Assembly (NCBI GenBank): GCA_036897485.1
Contig: JAYMTF010000086.1
Location: 1 to 57,016, forward strand
Length of the DNA: 57,016 nucleotides
From: Pelargonium nanum
Lineage: Eukaryota; Streptophyta; Magnoliopsida; Geraniales; Geraniaceae
Reading direction: 5' to 3'
Shown here: positions 11,363 through 22,615 of the stretch, piece by piece
Layout of the letters: each line of letters opens with the position of its first letter
Position numbering within the stretch: the stretch's first letter is position 1
Notes under the pieces: generated by a model
Told to the model about the DNA's origin: nothing
The model's database searches: none
The model's input: the letters and a program-made list of their open reading frames with translations, nothing else
Program-made: the position numbers and the translations under genes

Positions 11363-12629
11363 ACATGGTTGTGTTACTACTCATACACTGTTTTGATTAT
11401 GCAACTTGGTCAAATGCTAGAATCTATTTTTTTATAAGTCAAATGCCAGAAAGATTGTTGAACTCCAAACAACTTGACAAGGCCCCTTTTGTTTATCATT
11501 CCTGAACATAATACTACTTATGTTATAGTATAATTTATATACAAAGATTCTGTTGGATTCTGAAAGTTGTTCATTCTGATTCCTTTTCCACTAACAATTT
11601 GGAGTTAATTAGTTTAATATACCACAGTTGCTTGAGTTGCAGCTGAGGTTTAGAAGTTGAACAATGGCTTAGGCCCAAAGAGACAAGACTTGGGCTTTTT
11701 GCACTATTTTCTTTCTTTCTGAGCTAATTGGGCTGAAGCAACACCTTTGTCACTTGTGCTGTTATTGAACTAATGTTTGTTTCTGCTCTGGACATTACTA
11801 GTCTTGTTTTGCTTCAACATATATACAAAACATGGTCACAGTGTTAGGCCAAAATCAGGAGCCCTTCCATTTTTCACATGACAAAGGGAGATTTTGTGTG
11901 TTTATACCCAAATCTCTCCCTTTCTTGCAAGCTGCTGTTTGTTTCATTAATGTAATCATCAATTTGTGCATGTATATAGCATAGTGATTCATGTTTCATA
12001 CTTCAAAAGCTCAAGCTATTCATGCCATAGCTGCTTTGTTCTTGACAAAGTGGTCTTGTTTAGGTTCCAAATGAATACAGAATATCCATATTAATTTAAC
12101 TTGTAAATCTCAGAAATTGTTCATTACACAACAAACCAACAAGACAGACTCTCCATTATTCTCTTCATATCAGACAACAATCTAAGATCATTAGACATTT
12201 GAACCAGATGAATACATGACAACAGTCTCTATAATCTACAGAATCTTGATGCATAATTACATACAAAACAGTAATCAATTGCCGTCAGTTTCAATCAGAA
12301 TTGTTCAATTATCAAGACTAGGAGTCAAGAGAAATATTTGTTTAAACTAGATTGTTGTCCAAATATGGACAGTTCCATCCGGTTTCGTTTACTCAATCAA
12401 CTAATGCACTTGGCTATTTTTCCATCTCTCTGCTGATACATACACAAACAACACCAGCCGAAAAAGCCGGCCAAAGACCGAGCTTTCGTGGCATGGCCTC
12501 TTCTTCCCTTGATACTACCAATGCTGCAAGTGGTCTGCACAACATAAAACCAAGCCCTCCTAGTATTTTCAGCCCCAAGGAATAAGCATAAACCTCAATC
12601 TCTTTTGAGTAGCAATAGGTTTTTGTGCC

Positions 12630-15600
12630 ATGGACAAGAGGTTCAGCAAAGAGTCTACAAGGGAGAGCAAAGGAATAAGCAGCATCCCCATGCAGAAGAA
12701 ACTGGCTGAGAACAGGCTTAAAAATGATCAGCAGCATCAGCAGCGCGTTCCGGACCTCACTGATTTCATGAATGATATGTTCTTTGGGACTCTGGATGCT
12801 GACAAGAAAGCATATGACTTGAGGGGGGATCCGATGGAGGACGAAGACGAGGAGACGGATTTTGATGACAGCACTAGGAGTAACAGCAGCAAGTTAACTC
12901 AGGAGTGGCTAGAAGAGGCCCGGCGCATGGTGTCTTCATCCCCTTCCCGCGAATCCCCCACGAGGCTCATTGGATCCCCAAAGTTTGCTGCTGCAGGAAC
13001 AGCAGCGCCAATTAAAGGTAGACTATCAGTGTCATCTATTGACCGGAGAGACCCTCTATCTAGATCAGCCAGAAGGTATGTCATAAAATAGTTTCAAGCC
13101 TCAGGTTTGAGCTTCGGTTGTTATGCTTGCAATAAAGAAAAAGTTTCAAGATTTCATTTTTGACTAATTAGTACTACTATATATGTACTTTTAGATGCTT
13201 GCTAGTTTTGCAAGTTAACCAACCATTTCAACACATAAAGGTGGTAGCTTTATCATAGTACACCAATGAAGAAAAAAAACATTGTTCACACTACACAAGT
13301 TCTCAAATTATGTAGATCCCTTGAGCACTGCCTTGGTCTTGAAGCAAAACCCAGTTGCAGTGGACCTGAATCTTGTTCTTGCTTACATTGTTTTTAAAAC
13401 TTGTTCACCATTGAAAGATTTGAGCTTAACATCATGGTGAAGGATTCTAAAACTTGTTACTGTTATTTTGTTGTTACAAAAGCAGCAATTCTCATTTCTT
13501 GAATCTTACTACACCTTCCAAAATCATCAATGAACTCATTTCCAAAATGGAAGAATGTTTTTTTAGCATAACCCATGTCTCAAAAATGTACCCAATTGAC
13601 AGTCACATCTCAAAGTTTGTGTCTTTGTAATCATATAATTCATGGGTTGTGAATTTGATTTGATTGGAACATAACAGGCAGAGAGCAGTGGATGGGTTCA
13701 GTGGAGAGATCCTCACAAAATCAGCAAAGCACAGCCGCAACAGATCGGAGGTTGTTAATGTCGACAACCCCACCTCTCCCTCCGATCTGTCTCCGGCCTC
13801 CGCCGTCCACAAATGGTTCTCCAACATCCTCAAACCCTCCTCCGATTCACCATCTCCTCCGGGACCCACCTCCGATCTCGATCAGACGGTCCCAGTTCTC
13901 CTCCCGCCGCGCCAATCCGTCCACCGGAACTCCATCTCCGATCAAACGGCGCACCTCCTGCCACCTCGCCAGTCGGTCCACCGCAAATCCCGCTTCCAGA
14001 CCGACCCCAGCTCGCCGACTCCGCCGGGTATCCCCATCCCCGCCCGCCGGACCTTCAAGACGCCGACGCCGTTGCCGGCAGACACTCAGTTGCTGTCCCC
14101 TCCCAAAAACTTCACCGAGTCGACTCACCGGATGTCGGTTTCGTCGGAGAACCAGGTTTTGTCGCCGCCGAGGAACCTGGTGGAGTCGGCCCAACGGAGG
14201 TCCATTTCGTCCTCTACCTGCGCAGTGGACAAGATTGCCACCAGAGCCAACAAGAATGGACCTTTGAAGGAATGTGATGGAGGAGCAGAGCTTCTCAATG
14301 GGTTCCTCAGAGAGCAAAAAATCAGGATTGAGAAGATCTTGAGTGGAGAGGCCAATGTGAAGGCCAAGATTGTGCTTTCGGGGCCTTCGAACAGTTGAGT
14401 ATTGTCTTTGATTCTTGCATTGGTAGCGAAACTAATATTTGATTGAATGATTTATTGCTAAAGGTGCTTGTTTTGGGGATGATGCAGGTACGAGCTCGAT
14501 GGTGGCTGCAATTTGCTATGCATGGCTGTTGGAGAATAGGGTGAAGAAGGAGAAGGTAGGAGGAGGTGATGGAGTGCAGCATGTGGTGGTACCTGTGATG
14601 AACATCAAAAGGGAGAAAATGTGGAAGCAGCGACAAGCGGCTTGGCTCTTCCATCATCTCGGCATTGATGCTACATCATTGTTCTTTGCCGATGAGGTAT
14701 ATATGTTTGTGTTTCTAATGAAAATCATTTCCATGTTTGTGTGCTTTCAGTGTGCTTGTTCTTGTTGAATTAGTTACTAAACTTCGGTCATTCAAACTCT
14801 AATAATGGTTTGATGACTTTGGTAACATTGTTTTTCACTTGACGAGTACATAGTTATAATGGTTTGATGACTTTGGTACTGCAATTTGGCATCAGGTGGA
14901 TTTGGAGAGTCTAGTGATGGCTGGGAAACTGAGCATGCTCGTGGTTGGGCAGGATGTTCTCATATCTAATGGCGAGGTTGGTACTTGTTACTCCCGGATA
15001 GTTTGAATGGAAGGGATGGAACCATTATGGTTTTTAAGGAAATGTAGAGGAACAATTGTGAGCTGATATTAGCTTTTGTTGCTTGTTTAGGATGGGTCTC
15101 AGTGCACTATTCTTACAGATAATTACTGTGAAGATGCCTATGATCTACTCGAAACCCCCATGCTGAAAAAACTTTTGGTAAATTTCATAGTTACGATGAA
15201 GTCATTCTTTTCCTTTCTTTAGACGACTTAGAAAAGATCGTGATTTTGTATATGGTGTAGTTCTCACTGGCTTTCTGTGCTACAGCTTGCAGGCATTGTA
15301 TTGGACACCCAAAATTTGAAGGCATCTTTTACCGTGACAAGAGATGCCGAGGCAGTGCAGTTGTTATTGGTCGGTTCACCACCCAACTATAGAAATGCTC
15401 TCTTTGATCAATGTATGATTTCTTCCTTCTAAAGGCAGATGTATGTGTTTGTGAACCTAGTATACTGTATATACATTCGAAAAATGATCCAAGCTATCCT
15501 CTGGTTTTTTCTCAGTGGTACAAGATCAAAGAGAGAACTCCTTTTTAGAAGCTTTGCGGCGTAACTATGGGAAGCCTCCTAATGACAGTAAGATATATAC

Positions 15601-16652
15601 TTGTATCCTTCTAATGGAATTATTGGCTTAGCTGGAAGATGACCAATAAATTTAAACCCCGTGATTCTTTAGCATTTTTGGATGCCTACCTAATCTCCTG
15701 ACTTGGAGTTGGACCTACAAAATTCATTTTTTTTCTTAAATGAGAAGAAACTTACCCCGGTATCTTATTATTAGTTTTAGCTGCCAGTGGCGTCACAATT
15801 GAATAAATTCCAGGTTTTGTGGTTTTGCTGTTGAAGTTGTGAACTTTTCGGGCCAATTACCCGATAGTACTCATCAGTTACTGAGTTGCCTAACCATGAC
15901 CCAATGCAGTTTTCAATTACTTGAGGTTTCTATGTCTAATATACACTAATCTTGTAGTGACTCAGTTGATAAGGGCAGTAGGTAAAAACTTGCCGACCTT
16001 GTTACCTTTGTGATTGGAATCTTCTGGCCACATTATTTTGAGCTTAGTTTTGTTATGGTCTTCCTCATTTAGGCTAAATGTGCAAGCAGAACTGCCATTA
16101 TACAGTAAATGTTGCAGTATTTATTGACTATATGCATACAAGATACTAACTGATGATTTATCAAATTCCTAGTCCTTTTTTTATTTGCTTACTGATATTG
16201 TGATGTTTCACCTTACCTCTCTTGTTGTGATAGTTGGTGGTCATGGCAATGGACATATGGAACATAGAAAGTCAACCTCTGTTCCTCACCAAGAAGCCAG
16301 AATTTCTGTCAGAAAATTTACCTCGGGTCCTCATCACGAACCCATCATACAGAATTCTGATAAGAATCCCAAGGAAATGAAAGGTGCAAAACCTAACAAA
16401 GTTTCGCCAAAATCAGGTGACTTTCTATGCTTCACCGTGCCATTGTTTCATAGAGTATAAATTTTTGTATATCTCATATCGTTACATAGTATTGTGACTC
16501 ATGCTTCAACCCTTAAAGTTGTTTATACAATTTCTCTTCCAGCTAAACAAAGTCCAGTACCATCAAAACCTCCTACTCCAACTCCTTCTGATGGTTCTCG
16601 AGGGAAAAACAAGTCATTCCTATCGAAATGGTTTGGGTTTGGCTCGAAATGA
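12630..16652 (+). CDS. PRUNE-like DHH/DHHA2 fold protein with degenerate metal sites
   Basis: Nine exons join in frame to 676 residues: 12630-13075, 13678-14393, 14488-14696, 14896-14976, 15091-15177, 15286-15412, 15516-15587, 16234-16416 and 16543-16652. The N-terminal 380 residues are low in complexity and Pro/Ser-rich, with LTDFMNDMFFGTLDADKKA, LTQEWLEEARRMV and LSVSSIDRRDPLSRSARR. The second half resembles the PRUNE/exopolyphosphatase DHH fold: SGPSNSTSSMVAAICYAWLL, VPVMNIKREKMW, FFADEVDLESL, MLVVGQDVL and LAGIVLDTQNL. Acidic and His ligands of the catalytic motifs seem mostly replaced, so it may bind but not hydrolyse phosphate compounds. The C-terminus ends KSFLSKWFGFGSK. The biological role is unknown to me. 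Confidence 0.85.
13099..13142 (+). mobile_element. Short SINE-like remnant in intron 1 (copy D)
   Basis: A 44-bp insert (cctcaggtttgagcttcgg, then attgcttgc-like sequence and an A-rich end) is bounded by perfect 8-bp repeats gtttcaag at 13091-13098 and 13143-13150. Its middle matches the 11299-11362 copy around box B and the ttatgcttgcaataaag tail. It lies just inside the first intron of the PRUNE-like gene. Confidence 0.4.
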
Positions 16653-17484
16653 AGACAGTATATCCGCATCAATTCAATTTGTAAATGACACACACAATGA
16701 TAAAGAAGCCAGGTCCGGAATTGTTTTATTTGATTGCTGGTGGGTTTGACAAAGAAACAAGTTGCACTCCCCATATTTCTCTTCATTTTCTTTTGTTTTA
16801 GGTGTGGTTTCATATTTGTAGTACTATTATTTTTGTAACAGATACCAATAATTTAGAAACCTACTAATTAATGATTAGCCATTTGCAAAGGCATCTCATA
16901 TGATAATCTAATATAGCTCCTGTTTCTGTTATGTTATCAGATATTGTAAAGAAATCATATTCGAGTCGTTTTAGTTACTTTCATCTTGTTTTAGTTTTTC
17001 ACAGATGAACACATAATCATAGTTTATAATCTACTGAATAGTTATGTAATTTGTATACACTTGTTCATCACATGATAGGGGATATTTTTGCCAGATTTAG
17101 AGATACATGCAGTAACCTAAGGAAAATAATGTCAGCCTATCTGTATATGTAAAATTACTATAAGAATTGAAAACAACTAAAAGATAGAAAGATGGACAGA
17201 TGTGATTTCAATGAAAGTTGTTCACTTATCAAGATCAGATCAAGAGTGAAGAGAAAAAAGAGAGGAAAGAGAAAATTTTGTTTAAAAATGGGTGTATATT
17301 GTCCAATTGTGTCCACTTGTTGAGACCCAGCTAGCTGTAACCAAACTCCCAACCTCTCCTCCTCCTCCTCTTTTGGACCCCACCCTCCTTTCCTGTGATT
17401 GCCAACCAATCTCTCTTTTCCAACCCAATCTGCATCCATTTTTCCCCAAATTTTGGCCCATACACATGAAGAGAAAGTCCTTTC
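16653..17484. other. Intergenic gap between convergent genes
   Basis: The stretch holds the 3' flanks of the PRUNE-like gene and the DUF868 gene. A+T-rich sequence and a C/T-rich run near 17350-17390 were seen. No gene, RNA or repeat could be supported. Confidence 0.5.
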
Positions 17485-18441
17485 TCATTCAACCTTCCAA
17501 GCATATAGAAACAGGCAAAAATCATATGACCCACCTGTACTCAACCCTTCCACTGAGCTAGATGATAATGGAGTTGATGTTGATGATGATGACAATGGTG
17601 GGGAAGAGGAAGATGATCTTGATAATGGTGAGACAGATGAGGATGGCACAACTGGTTTGAAAATGAACAAGGCATGCCTTAAACCAGGACTGAAGAGCCA
17701 GTCATGGACATCCCAGTACACTTCTATTCTGACTTTGTTAACATGAATGGACTCATTACCTCTAAACTTCCACTGAAGGTGCTTCACATGGATCACCAAA
17801 TGCCCATCTATCCTTATCTCCATCTCTGGCTCAAACCCACCATTGTTGGTGCTACAACCTCTGCTCTTGCTCTTGCACTCAATTGAGATCTCATGAAATC
17901 TACCTTTACCATGAAACTTGGCTCTGGTTGAGAACTTCTTTTTTCCAAATATGTGCTCCTTCTTGGAAACCAAAGTGGGATCAACAAGAGCTGGCCTGCA
18001 ACCTGTCTTCCTGTATGCATCTTTCTTGAGATCACCAAGGAGCAACACCACTTCTTGATCATACACAACTGCAACATAATAGCCTGAGTTTGGCTCAGTC
18101 TCTCCATTGAATCTTGCAGCCTTGAGGTCCCAAAAGATGTCCACAGGTTTACCATCCACAGCAAACCTCTTGGAGCCTTGTTTCCTCCAGAAATACCATG
18201 GCTTCAGCTCAACCTTGCAGGTGTACTGGCTCTCCCCCTCTGTCCCCTCCACCGACACCGATAGGCCATGGAGCAACAAGTTCTTGCACCATGTAATGGT
18301 GATCAAACGGCAATGATCTGCAAGCTTTGTTCTGTACACAGACATGAAAACACTCTGGCCAGACCTGGTCACTGCAGCTGGATCATCACTCAGCTTCTCC
18401 CCAGAAGAGAAGCAAGCTGGAATCCCAATTGGATCATGCAT
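17485..18441 (-). CDS. DUF868 family protein
   Basis: This is one intronless reading frame of 318 residues, typical for the plant-specific DUF868 family, whose function is not established. Recognisable blocks are VFMSVYRTKLADHCRLITIT, ELKPWYFWRKQGSKRF, VDIFWDLKAARFNGETEP, GYYVAVVYDQEVVLLLGDLK and WKFRGNESIHV, then VYWDVHDWLFS. The C-terminal tail is Ser/Pro-rich. No signal peptide or membrane helix is evident. The start follows from the family N-terminus (MHDPIGIPACFSSGEK). A TATA-like run (tatataaata on the minus strand) lies at 18692-18701, about 250 bases upstream, so a long or spliced leader is likely. Confidence 0.9.
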   Translation of the reverse strand: MHDPIGIPACFSSGEKLSDDPAAVTRSGQSVFMSVYRTKLADHCRLITITWCKNLLLHGLSVSVEGTEGESQYTCKVELKPWYFWRKQGSKRFAVDGKPVDIFWDLKAARFNGETEPNSGYYVAVVYDQEVVLLLGDLKKDAYRKTGCRPALVDPTLVSKKEHIFGKKKFSTRAKFHGKGRFHEISIECKSKSRGCSTNNGGFEPEMEIRIDGHLVIHVKHLQWKFRGNESIHVNKVRIEVYWDVHDWLFSPGLRHALFIFKPVVPSSSVSPLSRSSSSSPPLSSSSTSTPLSSSSVEGLSTGGSYDFCLFLYAWKVE

Positions 18442-20550
18442 GTTTCTTGAAAATCAATCAATTTCAAGAAAATATGAAACTGGGTAGAGCAAGAAAGATG
18501 AATTGTGACTGAGAATATAAGAGAAATTGGTGAGAGAAAGAGATGTTACTCACAAGATGGTATGAGTCATAGATGCTGCCAGCAGAGGAGCTCTTGGCAG
18601 CATTACTGGAATGATAAAAAAAATTGTTTCCAAACTGGCAAATAGATGGCAGTGAATGAGAGTGAGTGAAGAAGAAACCATATTATATACATATTTATAT
18701 ATTCAATTATCTGCTGCAATGCCTAACATCTCTTACCTGGATTTTTATTTTTATTTTATTCTCATATTATTATTTTTAACCAGACAACTTTTTTGAATCC
18801 TAGGTGGTTTTGCTTGTGATGCACTTAAAATATACTAGTTCCCCAACTTCCCATGCCTGGTTAAAAGCAAGAGAAAGCCATTTTCACTATATTTGGAAGC
18901 ATGGCTGCACATGAAGATGGACTCATGACTGCCCAGTCAAAACTGTAATAAATTAAAAAATGAAACATGGAACAGTTGGTTTTCCAATGTGATTCTCTTA
19001 AATATATATCTATCTGAGTTTTAGCACCTTCTCATGAATCAAAGATAGTGCATAGGGAGAGGAATCTAGGGAGTGACAGTTTCAGAAAAAGGAAAAGAAA
19101 AAAAAAAGTCTTATGGTATTGGTAGTAGCAGTTGCAGATCTTCCATTCAACTCAAAATGTTTCATTTAACCCATCAACAGTTCAACACTCATTTTTGCAT
19201 TTCAAGCTCTCATTGGTTAGTTCAAGATTTTGATGAGGAAATGGCAGAAAATGTGATTAAAGAGGTGTATACTCATTGGCTGAATGGAAGTTGAATAGAG
19301 AGAAAGCAAAAATGAAAAATATTAATACACAATTGTATGAATGAAAAAAGAAAGCACATCTTGATGCTCATGGTTTTTATAGGTCAATTGGTTGAAATAA
19401 AAAGAGAATATATGTGTCAGATGAGAATCTGGTAACTCATGAGACCAGGCAAGGATGGTTCTTGAATGAAAACAAAATCAAGAAAAGAGTTGGGAGAAGA
19501 AAAAGGTGCAGTTTCTTGATCATCAAATGTAGATTGTCCTATTTCAAGATTCATGTCTCAGTAAAGTAATACAATTGTAAGAAAGAGTTGATGAAATTCT
19601 AGCTTGTTTATATGCGTGAAACTTAATTAAATTGACAAAAAATGAAGAACAACTTTTGGCTATGTAGATGGTTGAGGGCTTGTTAGTTTCTGTTGTCTGC
19701 TTCAAATGTTTATAGAGATGGGATGAGATAAAATGTTTGTAGAGAATAAAGTTTTTGTTAAAATTATCAAAAAAAAGTAAATGTATAATTATTAATTATT
19801 AATTTTCCTTAGCTATTATATTAAATTTACAAATTATAACATAAAGAAGTTTACAAGTTGACTTATATAAAATATGGGTCATCTAGTATACAAACATTAA
19901 GATGAAGTAAGGTAGAATGAAATTTTATTCAAGTTTACTGATTTAGGTCAATCGTAAAACTATCGACTCGTATATTTTTCTAGATTAACTATACTATATG
20001 TTTTTTCTTGGTTAAAAAAGCCAAAACAAATTTCAATCTCAACACTATGCATTGTGATTTATATTGAGCTTATTTTAGCCATCAAAACAATGCAAAATGA
20101 TGAATACAATATACACAAGAGTTACAGTGAGAGGTGCAGGAGCCACCAACCTCTTGTGGAGAAAACTCTTATCAGATCTCATGTGCAACTTCAACGTCTA
20201 AAAAGAAGGGATCACTCGTGATGCTACACATATATATTTTAAGGTTAATATTTGTGACTCATATATTTTACAAAAACCAATTATCAAGTCCAATTTTAGT
20301 GGTCAAGCTCACCTCAATGATCAAGAGAGATTTCATTTTATGTCTATATTTAATGTATTTTGGTAATAGTTATCTCATAAGTAAACTAAAACACATCAAT
20401 TAATCAAAATTGAGTTCATTCACTACAAATAGCTTCTTCTGTGCAAGATTCAATTCACTTATACACTCTCTTTACATTACATTGCTAAGCATTGATTCAC
20501 TTGTGAGATTTTTTACTCTCATAACATGTGTCTTCTGCAACGTTCTGATC
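18442..20550. other. Promoter and A+T-rich intergenic DNA
   Basis: The first 300 bases are the probable leader and promoter of the DUF868 gene. The rest is A+T-rich with short scattered reading frames that show no recognisable domain. I see no gene or defined element here. Confidence 0.5.
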
Positions 20551-20790
20551 ATTCTAATTGAAATCTCGTGTATATTTTAAATTGATTTGTTGAATGAGAG
20601 AAACGATCGATACCTAGATTAGTCTAACTGGAGACTTACGTACGTTTTGTACTAATCTAGATTTGAAGGAGATAAAAATTGCATTCCCGATAATTTCAGT
20701 TGGAGTCTTGTGTACATTATTAGAATGATCCAAACAAGAATAAATAATCATAAATAATTTTAATTAGAGGTTTGCATGACTTACTGAAAT
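20551..20790. repeat. Degenerate tandem repeat, about four 65-70 bp units
   Basis: A motif resembling taactggagtcttgcgtacatt recurs at about 20551, 20621, 20691 and 20756. Copies read attctaattgaaatctcgtg, agtctaactggagacttacg, atttcagttggagtcttgtg and attttaattagaggtttgca. Spacing is regular but identity is low, so the array is old. It has no coding potential and no known family was recognised. Confidence 0.5.
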
Positions 20791-21004
20791 TATCCAGATT
20801 TTAAAAAAATTGAAAGAAAAAGTGATTGTTCAAACCTGCCCACAACTAGACGGAAATTAAGCATCAATTAGAATAACAACCAAACAAGTTGTAGGTTGAT
20901 GTCTACACAAAGTATAGATATTCCTTTTTGCAGGAGCAATGTAGAGCTCTAAAACAAGCACCAACCTAGAAGACAACAATAAGTTGATCCAATGTACCAA
21001 GATT

Positions 21005-21121
21005 CAGACTAACACATGTTGGGCCAAGCGGTTGATACGTTTTGGATTTCTTGTGAGATCTCAGGTTCGAGTCTCGCTTTTGTAGGTCTGCTGTCCCGTC
21101 GCTTATCAAAAAAAAAAAAAA
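21005..21121 (+). mobile_element. tRNA-derived SINE with poly(A) tail (copy A)
   Basis: A 117-bp element carries an A-box-like gggccaagcggttgat, a box B ggttcgagtctc about 45 bases later, and a terminal run of 14 A. Direct repeats caagatt flank it at 20998-21004 and 21122-21128. Promoter boxes, tail and target duplication together support a short plant SINE. It is the most complete of four related pieces in the window. Confidence 0.7.
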
Positions 21122-21941
21122 CAAGATTACTATGTATTGTATTCCAGAAAATTTCAGATGTCAAGAGGAAAAAAATTAGATTTACAAAAGTCAAAACAAA
21201 TCCCACAATTGATCTTCAATCAACATCACAAAAACAGTGCATTTCACCTCCCAATTTAGATGAATTGTTGTCAATGAATCTGCATGGAAATAGCAACATT
21301 AAATTTAGCTTTTTAAAATTCTAAAACATTTGACATCTAAACTACACTACTTGAATTAATACCATTGTAATGCAGTAACAGTGATGGTTGAACCACTTAG
21401 ATTATGTGGCCAACCTAAAGTCATGAATAAATTGAGAAGTCACTATTCAATAAGGTTTAAATTTTTATTCTCCAATTAATACAAATTATTGACTTATTAT
21501 TTCATTTTAATGTTAGTTGGTGTGTTACTTTGATGGACTCTTTCAAGATTGTAAAGTAGGTTTTCAATTTTTATTTCCTTTTCTATGCTTACGAAAATAA
21601 TATAGAAAGAAGTTTGAACAAACATAACGAGTCACACCTAAAAATTTCAATGGCGTGAACAACTCCACAGCGCGAACCCCTATCGAGGTTGTAACACCTC
21701 AAGAAAATACTTCAAGTCCAACGGTTCGGTCCGCTCCAACAAATTCATTTGGTGGGTATTAGCGAATTTTAATATAGTGGTAACATCTCATAGTGAAACA
21801 ACTTCGCTAAATCCAAACATTTTAATGAGATGTTATAACTTTATTGATGACTTAAGTTACAAAACATAATTATATATAAAATTTACAGCCCAATATCAGA
21901 TCCAGTTATGAGGACTCAAAACCCAAAATGCTTCTTTCCTT

Positions 21942-21962
21942 GTAGGCCCATTAACAGCCCAT
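21942..21962 (+). promoter_or_regulatory. Paired site II motifs upstream of the bL19 relic
   Basis: The sequence taggcccattaacagccca carries two GGCCCA/AGCCCA elements. Site II motifs like these, together with telo boxes, are known in promoters of plant ribosomal-protein genes. A telo box (aaaccctag) lies at 22269-22277. They support reading the downstream fragments as a former ribosomal-protein gene. Confidence 0.5.
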
Positions 21963-22144
21963 TTGGCTCTTAAACTTTCAGGGGGTATTTTCGTCCATAT
22001 AACGTTGCACACCATAAACCCAAAATTGGTCATTTTGGACACCATTCAGCGATTTAAATTTTCTTTCACATTCCAAACATTTTCTCGCCAACCAAACAGG
22101 AAATAACCCTTCAAATTTCCATTCTGTAGATTCATATCCCAGAA

Positions 22145-22615
22145 ATGCATTCCTTTCAAAGAGCATTCAGTTGGTTCAGAGACATTCCATCAACAGCACC
22201 TCAAAATTTCTCCATTTTAGCTCCACGAGAGGTTTCGTGATTAGTAGTGGTTCAGGGTTTTGCTCGTTAAACCCTAGTTCGCTCGTTGCAGGTGGTGGCG
22301 AAGCCGCCAAATTTATGGGAATAGATATTGATAACTTGTGTTGCAGGTTGTGGGAAAAGAAGCTGTAGAAGAAGTGAAATCAGATAGAGAAATACCTGAA
22401 ATTAAGCCTGGTTACATTGTGGAACTTAAAGTGGTATGATCTGTTATCGACCTGAGGATGTTATGTGATGTTTTTGTTGAATGTTAAATCTTGAATGTAA
22501 TTCCATTCTTGTGTTTCATGATTGTAATTATGAGCAGGTAGTTCCTGAGAACAAAAGGTGACTTTCAATCATTAAAGGCATTGTTATAGCAAGACGAAAT
22601 ACTGGTCTGAGCACT
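22145..22615 (+). pseudogene. Broken organellar ribosomal protein bL19 gene
   Basis: Exon 22347-22433 encodes GKEAVEEVKSDREIPEIK, then PGYIVELKV. Exon 22538-22615 continues VVPENKR, a stop, then LSIIKGIVIARRNTGLST. Both match the bL19 core (VPENKRRLSIIKGI in intact genes). The expected second Arg codon, CGA, is TGA at 22559-22561, a simple C-to-T change. The leading segment from ATG 22145 (MHSFQRAFSWFRDIPSTAPQ) looks like a mitochondrial presequence but shifts frame before the first conserved exon. Later exons encoding the rest of bL19 were not found downstream. Introns with GT-AG ends are kept, so this is a duplicated gene copy, not a retrocopy. Confidence 0.75.

Noticed and set aside
12493-12585. 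Short frame MASSSLDTTNAASGLHN... as first exon of the PRUNE-like gene
   Set aside because: It ends in a stop before 12630, is in a different frame and has no donor that would join it in frame. At most it is an upstream ORF in the leader.
13692-14317. Long alternative frames on both strands over the Pro-rich exon
   Set aside because: They are shadows of the C-rich, low-complexity exon 2 of the PRUNE-like gene; splice phases and flanking exons support only one frame.
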